Positions 1-6,609 of a DNA stretch of 46,998 nucleotides are shown piece by piece (the stretch's first letter is position 1; each line of letters starts with the position of its first letter). The notes under the pieces were generated by a model that made no database searches, was not told the origin of the DNA, and saw nothing but the letters and a program-made list of their open reading frames with translations. Position numbers and translations under genes: made by a program. The DNA lies in IMG/VR virus record IMGVR_UViG_3300036985_001013, positions 1 through 46,998 of that record, one strand, 5' to 3'. Origin of the DNA: a virus.

Positions 1-2
1 CT

Positions 3-230
3 GATGGTTCTTTGGTTAACAACATCCGTGAAGTTCGTATGAAGGGTGCACCTTCTATGACTTGGGGATATATCGATGGAACTCGCCACCACTTGGGCTT
101 TGCTAAGTCTCAGGGTATGAGCTCTGCGAACAAATTCCCAGGATATGAAATCTGGATGAAGGATCGTTGTGATGTATTCATTGAAGATCTGTCTCGTACA
201 GTTCTGATTGAGGAAATCCCACAATTCTAA
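3..230 (+). CDS. C-terminal end of probable major capsid protein (5' partial)
   Basis: The frame is open from the window edge to the TAA at 228-230, so only the last 75 residues are present and the true start lies upstream. The fragment contains a GTRHHLGFAKSQG stretch followed by FPGYEIWMKDRCDVFIEDLS. A compact beta end of this kind would suit an HK97-fold capsid protein, but I cannot prove the fold from 75 residues. Arginine is mostly CGT here, whereas most genes in the window prefer AGA; this suggests very high expression. A strong hairpin directly follows. Position upstream of connector genes also fits a capsid gene. Alternative: another abundant head protein. Confidence 0.5.
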   Translation, partial: DGSLVNNIREVRMKGAPSMTWGYIDGTRHHLGFAKSQGMSSANKFPGYEIWMKDRCDVFIEDLSRTVLIEEIPQF

Positions 231-260
231 CACTGCTGCAGCTTAGCTGCGCTAAATACC

Positions 261-301
261 GAGAAGGAGTGCCCCCCACATCCAAGTGGGGGAGCCTTCT
301 C
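261..301 (+). terminator. Strong two-part hairpin after the capsid gene
   Basis: Outer arms GAGAAGG (261-267) and CCTTCTC (295-301) are perfectly complementary. Inside them CCCCCAC (273-279) pairs with GTGGGGG (286-292) around a 6-base loop. No T-run follows, so it may be a partial terminator, an RNA-processing site or a 3' stabiliser for the capsid transcript rather than a full stop. No promoter is evident before the next gene, so some read-through is expected. Confidence 0.6.
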
Positions 302-308
302 AAACTAC

Positions 309-364
309 AGAGTGATTGGACTGGGGTGTCTCCCAATCGCTGTCCCTTCGATGGGAATCACTCT
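309..364 (+). promoter_or_regulatory. Folded RNA leader, possible three-way junction
   Basis: AGAGTGATT (309-317) is perfectly complementary to AATCACTCT (356-364). Between them GGG (324-326) can pair with CCC (332-334), and CCC (344-346) with GGG (353-355), giving a small three-way junction. An alternative pairing GATTGG (314-319) with CCAATC (333-338) competes with the closing stem. It lies 31 bases before the ATG at 396. The function is unknown; a leader switch, a protein-binding site or simply a second terminator stem are all possible. Confidence 0.4.
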
Positions 365-395
365 GCAAATTAAACCAAACAAAATAAACTACATC

Positions 396-1364
396 ATGGG
401 TAAGACTGGAAAAATCTCAACACTTAAGAAGGAGTATAATAACTCCCAGTTGCAGACAATGCAAGGAGGGCTTGCACTAAGAGGCTATACAAGAATTCCT
501 GGAACAGGGGTGTTCAAATATCCCTATAAGGAACTTGATGGTCAGTACAGAACAGGAATTGATCCTAATGCTGCTTACATTCGTAGAATCCAAGATCCTC
601 TTGAAAAGGAATTGGAAATTGAGCGTGTAACAACACTTAGAAAAAAGCTCGAAGCTGCTCTTGGAGATATTGACTTAGGGTCTCGTTCTGCATTCTGGAA
701 CTATGGACTCTCAACTTCTAATAATGATAATCTACACGTTCAGCCTGTAAAACTGCTGGACGGTGATAACTTCTTTGATCTTAGCATTCCCCTTCAGGAG
801 CTAGCATTCGCTTGGTTGCGTGTGCATCCTACAATCGCTTCTAGCTACCAAGCTTGGGAGCGTGGTGAATATCCTGCTGATACTCAGTTCTATGTAGCTG
901 ATGATGAAGTGGAGAATGCAGTGCTCTTCAAGAAGAAACAGCTCATCAACAAGGCTATTGTCAAGTTTGATAGCATGACTCCTGAGAAGAAAAAGAAAGT
1001 GGCAAGACTGTTGGGACTGCCTGTTACAGATAATTCAACTGAACAAGCTGTATACAATCAGGTAGATAACCTCCTGAAACAAACAGAATTCAAGAATGGC
1101 AAATATCAAGGTTTGACTCCTGTAGAGGTGTTCAACAGATTTGCAGACATGAAGGAAAACTTACTCCATATTAAAGACTTGGTGAAACAAGCTCTCACTC
1201 ATGCAGTTTATAGAGTGAAACCTAGCGGTAAGATTTATGAAGGTGAGTTTGAGGTAGCCAAGGATGAAGATGATTTAATTAGAACTCTGGCAGATGATGA
1301 CAATCAAGACATGTTGATCACTCTGGAGCAGAGATTAAAAACTAAGAAACTAGCATCCGTATGA
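396..1364 (+). CDS. Head or neck structural protein (322 aa), conserved-looking
   Basis: The ATG at 396 is chosen because it follows an A-rich leader; the in-frame codons from 312 to 395 lie inside the folded RNA and read as non-protein-like sequence. The product is soluble with no membrane segment. Residues around 120-170 include HPTIASSYQAWERGEYPAD, a distinctive aromatic stretch that I associate with proteins next to the capsid gene in Bacteroidota phages. The middle and C-terminal parts are charged and helical. The gene overlaps the next by 4 bases (ATGA), implying translational coupling. Likely a capsid accessory or head-completion protein; no enzymatic motif is visible. Confidence 0.6.
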   Translation: MGKTGKISTLKKEYNNSQLQTMQGGLALRGYTRIPGTGVFKYPYKELDGQYRTGIDPNAAYIRRIQDPLEKELEIERVTTLRKKLEAALGDIDLGSRSAFWNYGLSTSNNDNLHVQPVKLLDGDNFFDLSIPLQELAFAWLRVHPTIASSYQAWERGEYPADTQFYVADDEVENAVLFKKKQLINKAIVKFDSMTPEKKKKVARLLGLPVTDNSTEQAVYNQVDNLLKQTEFKNGKYQGLTPVEVFNRFADMKENLLHIKDLVKQALTHAVYRVKPSGKIYEGEFEVAKDEDDLIRTLADDDNQDMLITLEQRLKTKKLASV

Positions 1365-2092
1365 TATCTGTAGATAGTTTATTATATAAGATTGACCAAA
1401 GACTAAATAAACTATCAACCAATGATCATCAGCAAATCAACCTCGAAGATAAGATCTTGGCTCTTAATGAGGCACAGATCAAGCTGATAAAGCAAAAGGT
1501 TGATGGTTTCAGTGTAGTTAATGGTATGGGGCTTGATGCGTTCAAGAAGCGTTATGAAGACCTTCAGAGTTTGGTAATCACTTATATTAACCAACCTCTA
1601 ACGCTCACAATACTCAATCCAGAACTACATCAGTGGAAAGCTAGTCTTCATCTCCTTGTTCCTAAGTACATGTTCTACATTGATGCATATATATTAGCTG
1701 ATAAAGGAGTTTGCAAGGATAGAAAGATTTGGATCAATAGAGATTTGGCTAAACATGGTGATCTTCAGTTCATTCTGAATAACGATCATTATAAGCCTTC
1801 CTTTGAATACCAAGAAACTTTCAACTTCCTATCTTCCGATGAGATAAGTATATTCACTGATGGGACATTCACACCTACAAAGATTTACATATCATACATG
1901 AGGTATCCTCAGTATATTGATAAAACAGGATATGTAAGATTTGATGGTCAACCTTCTGTTGATCAAGATTGTGAACTAGAAACTTATTTAGAGGATGAAT
2001 TGTTGGATCTCACAGTGCAGAATCTGGCAATGTACACTGAGAATCAATCTGCTGTACAAAGCTCCATAATGAGAATACAAACGAACGAATAA
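1361..2092 (+). CDS. Head-tail connector / ring protein (243 aa)
   Basis: The start ATG overlaps the upstream stop. The N-terminal 70 residues are helical (LYKIDQRLNKL and a long Glu/Lys helix), the middle is beta-rich, and the end (about residues 200-243) is a helical pair around CELETYLEDELLDLTVQNL. This helix/beta/helix plan is shared with the 242-aa gene at 7860-8588, which also ends in a leucine-rich LEKQVLELTSQ helix. Such proteins form the dodecameric rings between portal and tail in short-tailed phages. The ring role is inferred from layout, size and neighbours. It lies between the head protein and the abundant protein at 2127. Confidence 0.55.
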   Translation: MISVDSLLYKIDQRLNKLSTNDHQQINLEDKILALNEAQIKLIKQKVDGFSVVNGMGLDAFKKRYEDLQSLVITYINQPLTLTILNPELHQWKASLHLLVPKYMFYIDAYILADKGVCKDRKIWINRDLAKHGDLQFILNNDHYKPSFEYQETFNFLSSDEISIFTDGTFTPTKIYISYMRYPQYIDKTGYVRFDGQPSVDQDCELETYLEDELLDLTVQNLAMYTENQSAVQSSIMRIQTNE

Positions 2093-2126
2093 AGTAATTT
2101 TTTTTAACATTTAAATAAAAAACAAA

Positions 2127-3290
2127 ATGGCTGATTTTTCATTAACTACCCTTTTCGTAGTTCCCGTTGGCACATCGATTGCTAGTTTGGGTTCTACGCA
2201 AAATCTCGCTGCTGGTGAAGTTGGTTTCTTCAGAGCTGACTATTCAGTGGCAACTGCTGCTAACATCGCAGCATCTGCTTATTTCTATGTTGCACAAGGT
2301 AGAACAAACACTTATCTGCAAGGCTCTAAGCGTTCTGATAAGATTAAAGGATGCCCTACAGCAAATTGTAACTCTAACGTTACAGATTTCTACAAGGTAT
2401 CTGGTTGCCCTACTGCTGCTACTCAGGTAACTGATGTATCTAATTGGACTGTTAAGTGTGGTGACATTGTTACCCTTACACTTCGTGCTCACTCTAGCTA
2501 CATTGACACTCTGTATTTCAATGGTTTCACCCGTTCCGTAACTGTTCAAGCTCCTTGCTGTGATTGCGGTGGTGATCCTTGTACTGATGTTGATGTTCCT
2601 GCTTTGATTGACAAGTTCATTTTCCAACTGGAACTTCAAGCTCCTGGTAACAACCCTGACAACATTAGCTTCAACACCTTCTATCAATTCCAAAGAATTG
2701 GTAATGATGCAAATGCAATCTTGCGTATCTCTGGTAAGCCTCTTACTAAGTACGGACAGCCTTGTGATGTTGCAGCATTTCCTTTCGAGTATGACAGAAT
2801 GTGGTTCCGTACATTTGTGTACAGTGGACCAGCAACTACAGCTGACTTCATCGTTGCTGATCGTTGTAACTTTGTAGCTGAGCCTGTTGTTACTCAACGT
2901 GCTTCTTATGCTTCTGGACAATCTGCAGAGATTCAACAATTGGAGAAGAATTTCTACAGCTACCAAGCTGGTTATTTGAAGCACCTTTACAGAATGGCGG
3001 GTTATAACGAGAACTTTGAAAGCTGGGTAACTGCAAATACAACTTACGACACTTACTACATCAAGTTCAACGAATATAACAAGTCTGAGTATCAGTGGGG
3101 TGACTACATCATGGAAGATAGCACTGTAATCATTGCTGTTCAGCAAGGTTCTGCTGCAGCTACTTCTGTTAGCGACATCCTGACTGCAGCTCTTGGTACT
3201 ATTCCTGGTAATAATACTTGTGAAACAACCACATCTACTACTACCACTGTATGGCCTTCTACTACTACTACATCAACTTTGATTCCGTAA
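2127..3290 (+). CDS. Abundant virion protein with Cys-rich loop and Thr-rich tail (387 aa)
   Basis: I do not recognise a named family. The protein is beta-rich, has a cysteine cluster near residues 143-152 (CCDCGGDPC), and ends in a low-complexity Thr/Ser tail from about residue 367. Codon use is strongly biased (AAC for Asn, CGT for Arg, GCT and GGT) compared with neighbours that prefer AGA and AAT. This is the same bias as in the capsid fragment at the window start and points to a high-copy protein. The leader is TTTAAATAAAAAACAAA before ATG, typical of well-translated Bacteroidota genes. A terminator hairpin follows. Candidates are a capsid decoration or head-fibre subunit, with the Thr tail exposed on the surface. 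Confidence 0.6.
   Translation: MADFSLTTLFVVPVGTSIASLGSTQNLAAGEVGFFRADYSVATAANIAASAYFYVAQGRTNTYLQGSKRSDKIKGCPTANCNSNVTDFYKVSGCPTAATQVTDVSNWTVKCGDIVTLTLRAHSSYIDTLYFNGFTRSVTVQAPCCDCGGDPCTDVDVPALIDKFIFQLELQAPGNNPDNISFNTFYQFQRIGNDANAILRISGKPLTKYGQPCDVAAFPFEYDRMWFRTFVYSGPATTADFIVADRCNFVAEPVVTQRASYASGQSAEIQQLEKNFYSYQAGYLKHLYRMAGYNENFESWVTANTTYDTYYIKFNEYNKSEYQWGDYIMEDSTVIIAVQQGSAAATSVSDILTAALGTIPGNNTCETTTSTTTTVWPSTTTTSTLIP
3225..3287 (+). repeat. Thr-rich C-terminal tail coding segment
   Basis: Two short tracts (TTTSTTTTVW, then PSTTTTSTLIP) end the abundant virion protein. The tail is built from mixed ACA, ACC and ACT codons, so the amino-acid pattern, not a DNA slippage tract, is what is kept. The same kind of tail recurs in the genes at 5459, 5920 and 10022. 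Confidence 0.75.
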
Positions 3291-3326
3291 TAGTAAGGTA
3301 GATACATAGAAATATTATATTAACCT

Positions 3327-3375
3327 AAGCCAGAGGTGAGAGGATTAAAACTCAATCCTCTGGCTTAATTATTTT
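3327..3375 (+). terminator. Hairpin terminator with T-rich tail
   Basis: AAGCCAGAGG (3327-3336) is perfectly complementary to CCTCTGGCTT (3357-3366), followed by AATTATTTT. A competing inner stem GAGGATT / AATCCTC also exists. The next ATG is at 3383, leaving no room for a promoter. This is therefore probably a leaky terminator that lowers expression of the genes after the abundant virion protein. Confidence 0.7.
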
Positions 3376-3382
3376 AAACAAC

Positions 3383-3949
3383 ATGCCAGATTTGAAATTA
3401 GATATATTAGTGGTGCCTACATACAATGTACAAACATTAGGCATTGCTGATGCATCGATCTATCCGACTGATCCACCTGTTGTTTCATCTCCCACAATTG
3501 ATATAACTGTTCCTGCATTTGGGACAGTGAGCCTTCCTTTTAACGTGAATGATTTTAACATCTTCAATTCTCTGTCATTAGGAATATCAGCAATTGGATC
3601 TCCTTTACTACCTCTTCCTGACGGTGTTTATTATTTGAAATACACTGTTGCTCCAGCCTATCTTAATTTTGTAGAGAAAACCATCATTCGTGTAGATCAA
3701 CTACAGGAAAAGTTTGATGCTGCCTTTATGAAGCTTGATATGATGGAATGTGACAGAGCAATCAAAACACAGCAGAAGGTAAATTTAAATACTATCTATT
3801 TCTTCATTCAGGGAGCAATTGCTGCTGCAAATAATTGTGCTGTAGCTGAAGCAAACAAATTGTACAACCAGGCCAACATGATGTTAGATAATTTTATCAA
3901 GAATAATTGTGGATGTTCTGGAAATAATTATGTATTAAACTTTCAATAA
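3383..3949 (+). CDS. Appendage-module structural protein (188 aa)
   Basis: The first half is beta-rich (residues 1-95, ending DGVYYLKYTVAP). The second half is helical and contains MMECDRAIKTQ and IQGAIAAANNCA, followed by a helix with NKLYNQANMMLDNF and a terminal CGCSG. I associate this layout with a small protein found next to fibre genes in Bacteroidota phages, but its biochemical role is not known to me. It is followed after 1 base by a zinc-ribbon-like gene and then fibre genes, suggesting a role in assembling or attaching fibres. No signal peptide or catalytic motif is seen. Confidence 0.6.
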   Translation: MPDLKLDILVVPTYNVQTLGIADASIYPTDPPVVSSPTIDITVPAFGTVSLPFNVNDFNIFNSLSLGISAIGSPLLPLPDGVYYLKYTVAPAYLNFVEKTIIRVDQLQEKFDAAFMKLDMMECDRAIKTQQKVNLNTIYFFIQGAIAAANNCAVAEANKLYNQANMMLDNFIKNNCGCSGNNYVLNFQ

Positions 3950-3950
3950 T

Positions 3951-4103
3951 ATGGCTAGTTGTAGTAAATGTGGAGCTAAGTTTGGATGTGGATGTCAATT
4001 AATTAACGGTCTCTGTGCAGCATGTAACATAGAGGCTACCAAAGCAAAACAAACTTTAAAAAATGTTATCTCCAAGGCTTACAGATTGTGTGGCTTGCGC
4101 TAG
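3951..4103 (+). CDS. Small Cys-rich zinc-ribbon-like protein (50 aa)
   Basis: ATG at 3951 directly follows the previous stop and the frame ends at TAG 4101-4103. The product has CSKC at residues 4-7, then CGC at 13-15 and CAAC at 22-25, a spacing suited to one bound zinc ion, followed by a basic helix. It overlaps the next gene by 41 bases in another frame. Small proteins of the same style (CxxCG, CQ, GLCxxC) are common beside fibre genes in Bacteroidota phages, in my memory. The role is unknown; an assembly helper is a guess. Confidence 0.65.
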   Translation: MASCSKCGAKFGCGCQLINGLCAACNIEATKAKQTLKNVISKAYRLCGLR

Positions 4104-4329
4104 TATACCTGCCCTCCTAGAGGACATTGATTGTAAACTAAAGCAGCTTGCTGGCAATCTATATAACAATGTTGTGTTTTCTTTAAACCAACCCATCCCA
4201 GCAGGGGCTATTCTGGACTTACTAAACTACAAAAGAATCTTAACATTCAAGTATTGTAATTCAGACTATCTCCCTCATTACACTATTGAAATGATCGCTA
4301 GTAGAGTTAAACTTCTAAAATTTAGATAA
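4063..4329 (+). CDS. Small structural or assembly protein (88 aa)
   Basis: The ATG at 4063 follows an A-rich stretch but lies inside the preceding gene; the next in-frame Met is near the end, so this start is the likely one. The N-terminal half has DCVACAS followed by a helix with LLEDIDCKLKQLAGNLYNN; the second half is beta-like. The stop overlaps the next start (TAATG), so the gene is translationally coupled to the fibre gene at 4329. The CVAC helix resembles the Cys-plus-helix starts of neighbouring appendage proteins. Function not recognised; a fibre connector or chaperone is possible. Confidence 0.6.
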   Translation: MLSPRLTDCVACASIPALLEDIDCKLKQLAGNLYNNVVFSLNQPIPAGAILDLLNYKRILTFKYCNSDYLPHYTIEMIASRVKLLKFR

Positions 4330-5447
4330 TGTCAACTAATTGTTCAAATTGTTTTAACGGTTGTGCAGAGATTGTCTCTGACCAATGTGTACGATATACA
4401 GGAGTGGATGTTCCTCTCTTAGGTATTCAAAATGGAGACTCTCTATCTTATGTAGAGCAAGCTCTCATTACCTTTCTCACTGCTGCTTTAGATGGTACAG
4501 GAATTAAGCCCACCATTGATCCAGCTATCATCTGTGAGTTAGTTCAACAATATCTTCCTGATTGTGAAGATCTTAACGCTACAAACCTTTTCATTGCTCT
4601 CATTGAGGCAGCTTGTGACTTACAAGAACAAATAGATGCTATTGTAGCTGATATAGCTGTAATTGAAGCTCCTTACACAGTGGATTGTCTAGATGGTGTA
4701 ACGTCTACATCTGGAACACATAATGTTCTTCAGGCTGTTATTACAAAGCTCTGCACATTAATAGATGACTTTGATGCTTTTGTATTAGATGTTGAGACCA
4801 ACTATGTGAAGCTGGCTGATCTTTGCACCCTTGTTGATGCATGTATAGCTGCTGCAAACCCTGGTCCCACTCAGCAATATCAAAAGATGGTTCCTTACAC
4901 AGTGGTAGAATACTACGGTCCTCTTAGCAACTTTAGTGCTTCAGGAGCTGGTCTTGCTGGTCTTGGATGGGATAAGGTGTATCTCTGCAATGGTGCTAAT
5001 GGTACTCCTGACAAGCGTGGAAGAATTGCTGTAGGAGCTATTCAAGGTGTTCCTGGTGGAGGTGCTCTCAACCCTGTTGTTGATCCTGCATTCCCTGGTA
5101 ACCCTAACTATGTACTTCTTGGTACAAGTGGGGTTAATACTATTCAGCTTTCGGTTAACCAAATTCCTTCTCACTCTCACACCGCAACAGTCACTGTAAC
5201 AGACCCTGGGCACAAGCACAGCTTAATAGCTAACTATTTTGCTGGTAGCGATGCTAGAGGAACATCTATTTCATCTAGTGGTTCTGATGTTTGGAACTGG
5301 CAAAGTGGTAGACTTGGAACTGATGTTGTAGACACTAACACTACAGGAATTGGTGTAAGTGTTGTGAATGGTTCAACAGGAGATAGCCAGACTCACAATA
5401 ACATTCCTCCAGTGCTTGCTTGTTACTATATTATGTACATCCCGTAA
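4329..5447 (+). CDS. Tail fibre with phage tail-collar tip domain (372 aa)
   Basis: Residues 1-50 hold a Cys-rich start and the module CVRYTG...LLGI...DSLSYVEQAL that recurs in three other genes here. Residues about 50-180 are helical (probable trimeric stalk). Residues about 185-372 match the T4 gp12-type collar fold: GWDKVYLCNG, then PDKRGRIAVGA, then LSVNQIPSHSHTATV, and a final THNNIPPVLACYYIMYI. In T4-type short fibres the HSH histidines bind metal at the trimer axis and this region forms the receptor-binding tip. It is therefore probably a host-binding appendage. Translation is coupled to the upstream 88-aa gene. Confidence 0.8.
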   Translation: MSTNCSNCFNGCAEIVSDQCVRYTGVDVPLLGIQNGDSLSYVEQALITFLTAALDGTGIKPTIDPAIICELVQQYLPDCEDLNATNLFIALIEAACDLQEQIDAIVADIAVIEAPYTVDCLDGVTSTSGTHNVLQAVITKLCTLIDDFDAFVLDVETNYVKLADLCTLVDACIAAANPGPTQQYQKMVPYTVVEYYGPLSNFSASGAGLAGLGWDKVYLCNGANGTPDKRGRIAVGAIQGVPGGGALNPVVDPAFPGNPNYVLLGTSGVNTIQLSVNQIPSHSHTATVTVTDPGHKHSLIANYFAGSDARGTSISSSGSDVWNWQSGRLGTDVVDTNTTGIGVSVVNGSTGDSQTHNNIPPVLACYYIMYIP

Positions 5448-5458
5448 ATCTAATCTAA

Positions 5459-5908
5459 ATGGCTTGTATACCAGGAATGCCTTGTTTTGGACCTGTTAAA
5501 GGTCCTGTATACCCAGAAGGAATGGGTCCTTGTACCATCCCCTGTGTGGATGCTCAGTATATCATCTATGAGGGACCGAACCTTCCATGTACAGGCATTA
5601 ATACCAGTACTAATTTGCAAGTTGCTTTAGAGAAGATTGATGAAAAGGTTTGTCCTGAGAATATTCTCACGTCAATTCTGCTTCTTCTTCAAACTGATCC
5701 AGCTTTCAAAGCAACCTTCTGTAGTATAGTGAACAGTTGTCTTCCAACTACCACAACTACTACCACTCTTTTCCCTCCAACCACTACTACTACAACTACT
5801 TTAGTACCACCTACTACCACTACTACAACCACATTAATACCTCCTACAACAACTACCACTACAACTCTTGAACCTCCAACTACTACAACTACTACCACTT
5901 TACCATAA
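5459..5908 (+). CDS. Small appendage protein with five-copy poly-Thr tail (149 aa)
   Basis: Residues 1-30 are Cys/Pro/Gly-rich. Residues 29-65 carry the module IIYEGPNLPCTGI...NLQVALEKID shared with three other appendage genes. A helix follows to about residue 95. Residues 96-149 are five tandem copies of an 11-residue unit, PTTTTTTTL plus two residues (FP, VP, IP, EP, and a shorter last copy). The tail is expected to be extended and could be glycosylated or act as a spacer. It starts 11 bases after the collar fibre gene. No enzymatic motif is present; the likely role is a virion surface decoration or fibre adaptor. Confidence 0.7.
   Translation: MACIPGMPCFGPVKGPVYPEGMGPCTIPCVDAQYIIYEGPNLPCTGINTSTNLQVALEKIDEKVCPENILTSILLLLQTDPAFKATFCSIVNSCLPTTTTTTTLFPPTTTTTTTLVPPTTTTTTTLIPPTTTTTTTLEPPTTTTTTTLP
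5744..5905 (+). repeat. 33-bp tandem repeat encoding PTTTTTTTLxP, five copies
   Basis: Each unit encodes Pro, seven Thr, Leu, one variable residue and Pro; the last unit is one residue shorter. Thr codons are mixed within and between copies, so protein sequence is constrained more than DNA. Copy number could change by recombination. Confidence 0.85.
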
Positions 5909-5919
5909 ACCAATAAATC

Positions 5920-6432
5920 ATGACCGTAGTAATAACACTCACAGTTGCAGGAGCTGATACAGGCCCTTTCAATCTCTATTCAGATGTAGATGGATTTACC
6001 ATTGCTTTTGAGACAAGCGTAAGTAAGGCTTCTCTCTTGGCAGGATATACATCTACTCTTGTGCCTCCAGGAACCACAACAATAAGAGTTGTCTCTCTTG
6101 GGATTTGCTCAGATTATATTGATATTTCTATAGAAGGTGGCTGCCTTTGCTGTACAAATCATGAATTCTCAGCTAATAGAGGGGCTGATGTAACATTTAC
6201 ATTTGTTGAATGTGGGGCTACAACTCCCACCACATACACTGCTTCAGACACTCCTGCAACATACTGTGTAGACAGATCCTATCCTATCATCCAAATTGGA
6301 ACTGAGGGAAGTTACGCAGACACAGGTGTGTGCTGTGAAACAACAACCACTACCACAACGGTGACTCCAACAACAACCACTACCACAACGGTGACTCCTA
6401 CAACAACTACTACCACAACAGTACTGTTATAA
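5920..6432 (+). CDS. Two-domain beta protein with poly-Thr tail (170 aa)
   Basis: Domain 1 (residues 1-72) is a small beta domain with TGPFNLYSD, LLAGYTSTL and SLGICSDYIDISI. It resembles the first 70 residues of the gene at 15983 (SGPFDISDN, SKGLCKKTINFPI). Domain 2 (about 75-139) has CLCCTNH and FVECGA and ends in a CC pair. It resembles a domain inserted in the muzzle at residues about 1660-1727 (CEVCYN, YYECGA). Residues 141-170 are three copies of TTTTTTTVTP-type repeats. So all its parts recur elsewhere in the window. Probably a virion surface or fibre-associated protein; function beyond that is unknown. A terminator follows. Confidence 0.65.
   Translation: MTVVITLTVAGADTGPFNLYSDVDGFTIAFETSVSKASLLAGYTSTLVPPGTTTIRVVSLGICSDYIDISIEGGCLCCTNHEFSANRGADVTFTFVECGATTPTTYTASDTPATYCVDRSYPIIQIGTEGSYADTGVCCETTTTTTTVTPTTTTTTTVTPTTTTTTTVLL
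6340..6429 (+). repeat. 30-bp tandem repeat encoding TTTTTTTVTP, three copies
   Basis: Units 1 and 2 are almost identical in DNA (ACAACAACCACTACCACAACGG shared), unlike the 5744-5905 repeat. This suggests recent duplication. The last copy ends in VLL and the stop codon. Confidence 0.85.
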
Positions 6433-6441
6433 ATTATCAAA

Positions 6442-6504
6442 ACCCTGTTTTGTTGGTTTTACAGGGTACCTCCCTGGGGTTTCTACCCTGGGGAGTTTTT
6501 GTTT
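6442..6504 (+). terminator. Double hairpin terminator ending the appendage operon
   Basis: ACCCTGT (6442-6448) pairs with ACAGGGT (6461-6467). A second stem, CTCCC (6470-6474) with GGGAG (6491-6495), holds inner GGG/CCC pairing and is followed at once by TTTTTGTTT. This is a classic intrinsic terminator and marks a transcription boundary. Confidence 0.8.
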
Positions 6505-6548
6505 ATAACTAGAAATGTTATCAACGATAACCAGAAATGTTTAAATAA

Positions 6549-6581
6549 TTTGGAAAATATCAAAAAAGTTTCCTACCTTTA
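6549..6581 (+). promoter_or_regulatory. Bacteroidota-type promoter candidate
   Basis: TTTG (6549-6552), a 21-base spacer and TACCTTTA (6574-6581) match the Bacteroidota consensus TTTG-N19-21-TAnnTTTG with one mismatch. It sits just after a terminator and about 28 bases before the ATG at 6610, where a new transcription unit would be expected. Confidence 0.55.
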
Positions 6582-6609
6582 CGGTAATTTTAATTAAATT
6601 AAAACCTAA

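Noticed and set aside
312-395. Upstream extension of the 322-aa gene to a non-ATG start at 312
   Set aside because: The stretch overlaps a folded RNA, and the ATG at 396 has an A-rich leader typical of other genes here.
2244-3146. Minus-strand 300-codon open frame
   Set aside because: It lies entirely inside the strongly codon-biased 2127-3290 gene; its sequence looks like a random Ser/Arg/Ile-rich translation and no minus-strand gene is otherwise present.
5100-5447. Collar-tip coding region as a variable repeat of a diversity-generating retroelement
   Set aside because: No reverse transcriptase, no second A-rich template copy and no C-type lectin signature are seen in the window.
5689-5913. 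Minus-strand poly-Val frame
   Set aside because: Reverse complement of the poly-Thr repeat; no independent signal.
5744-6429. Tandem repeats as a CRISPR array
   Set aside because: Units are in-frame coding repeats without unique spacers of constant length and lie within open genes.
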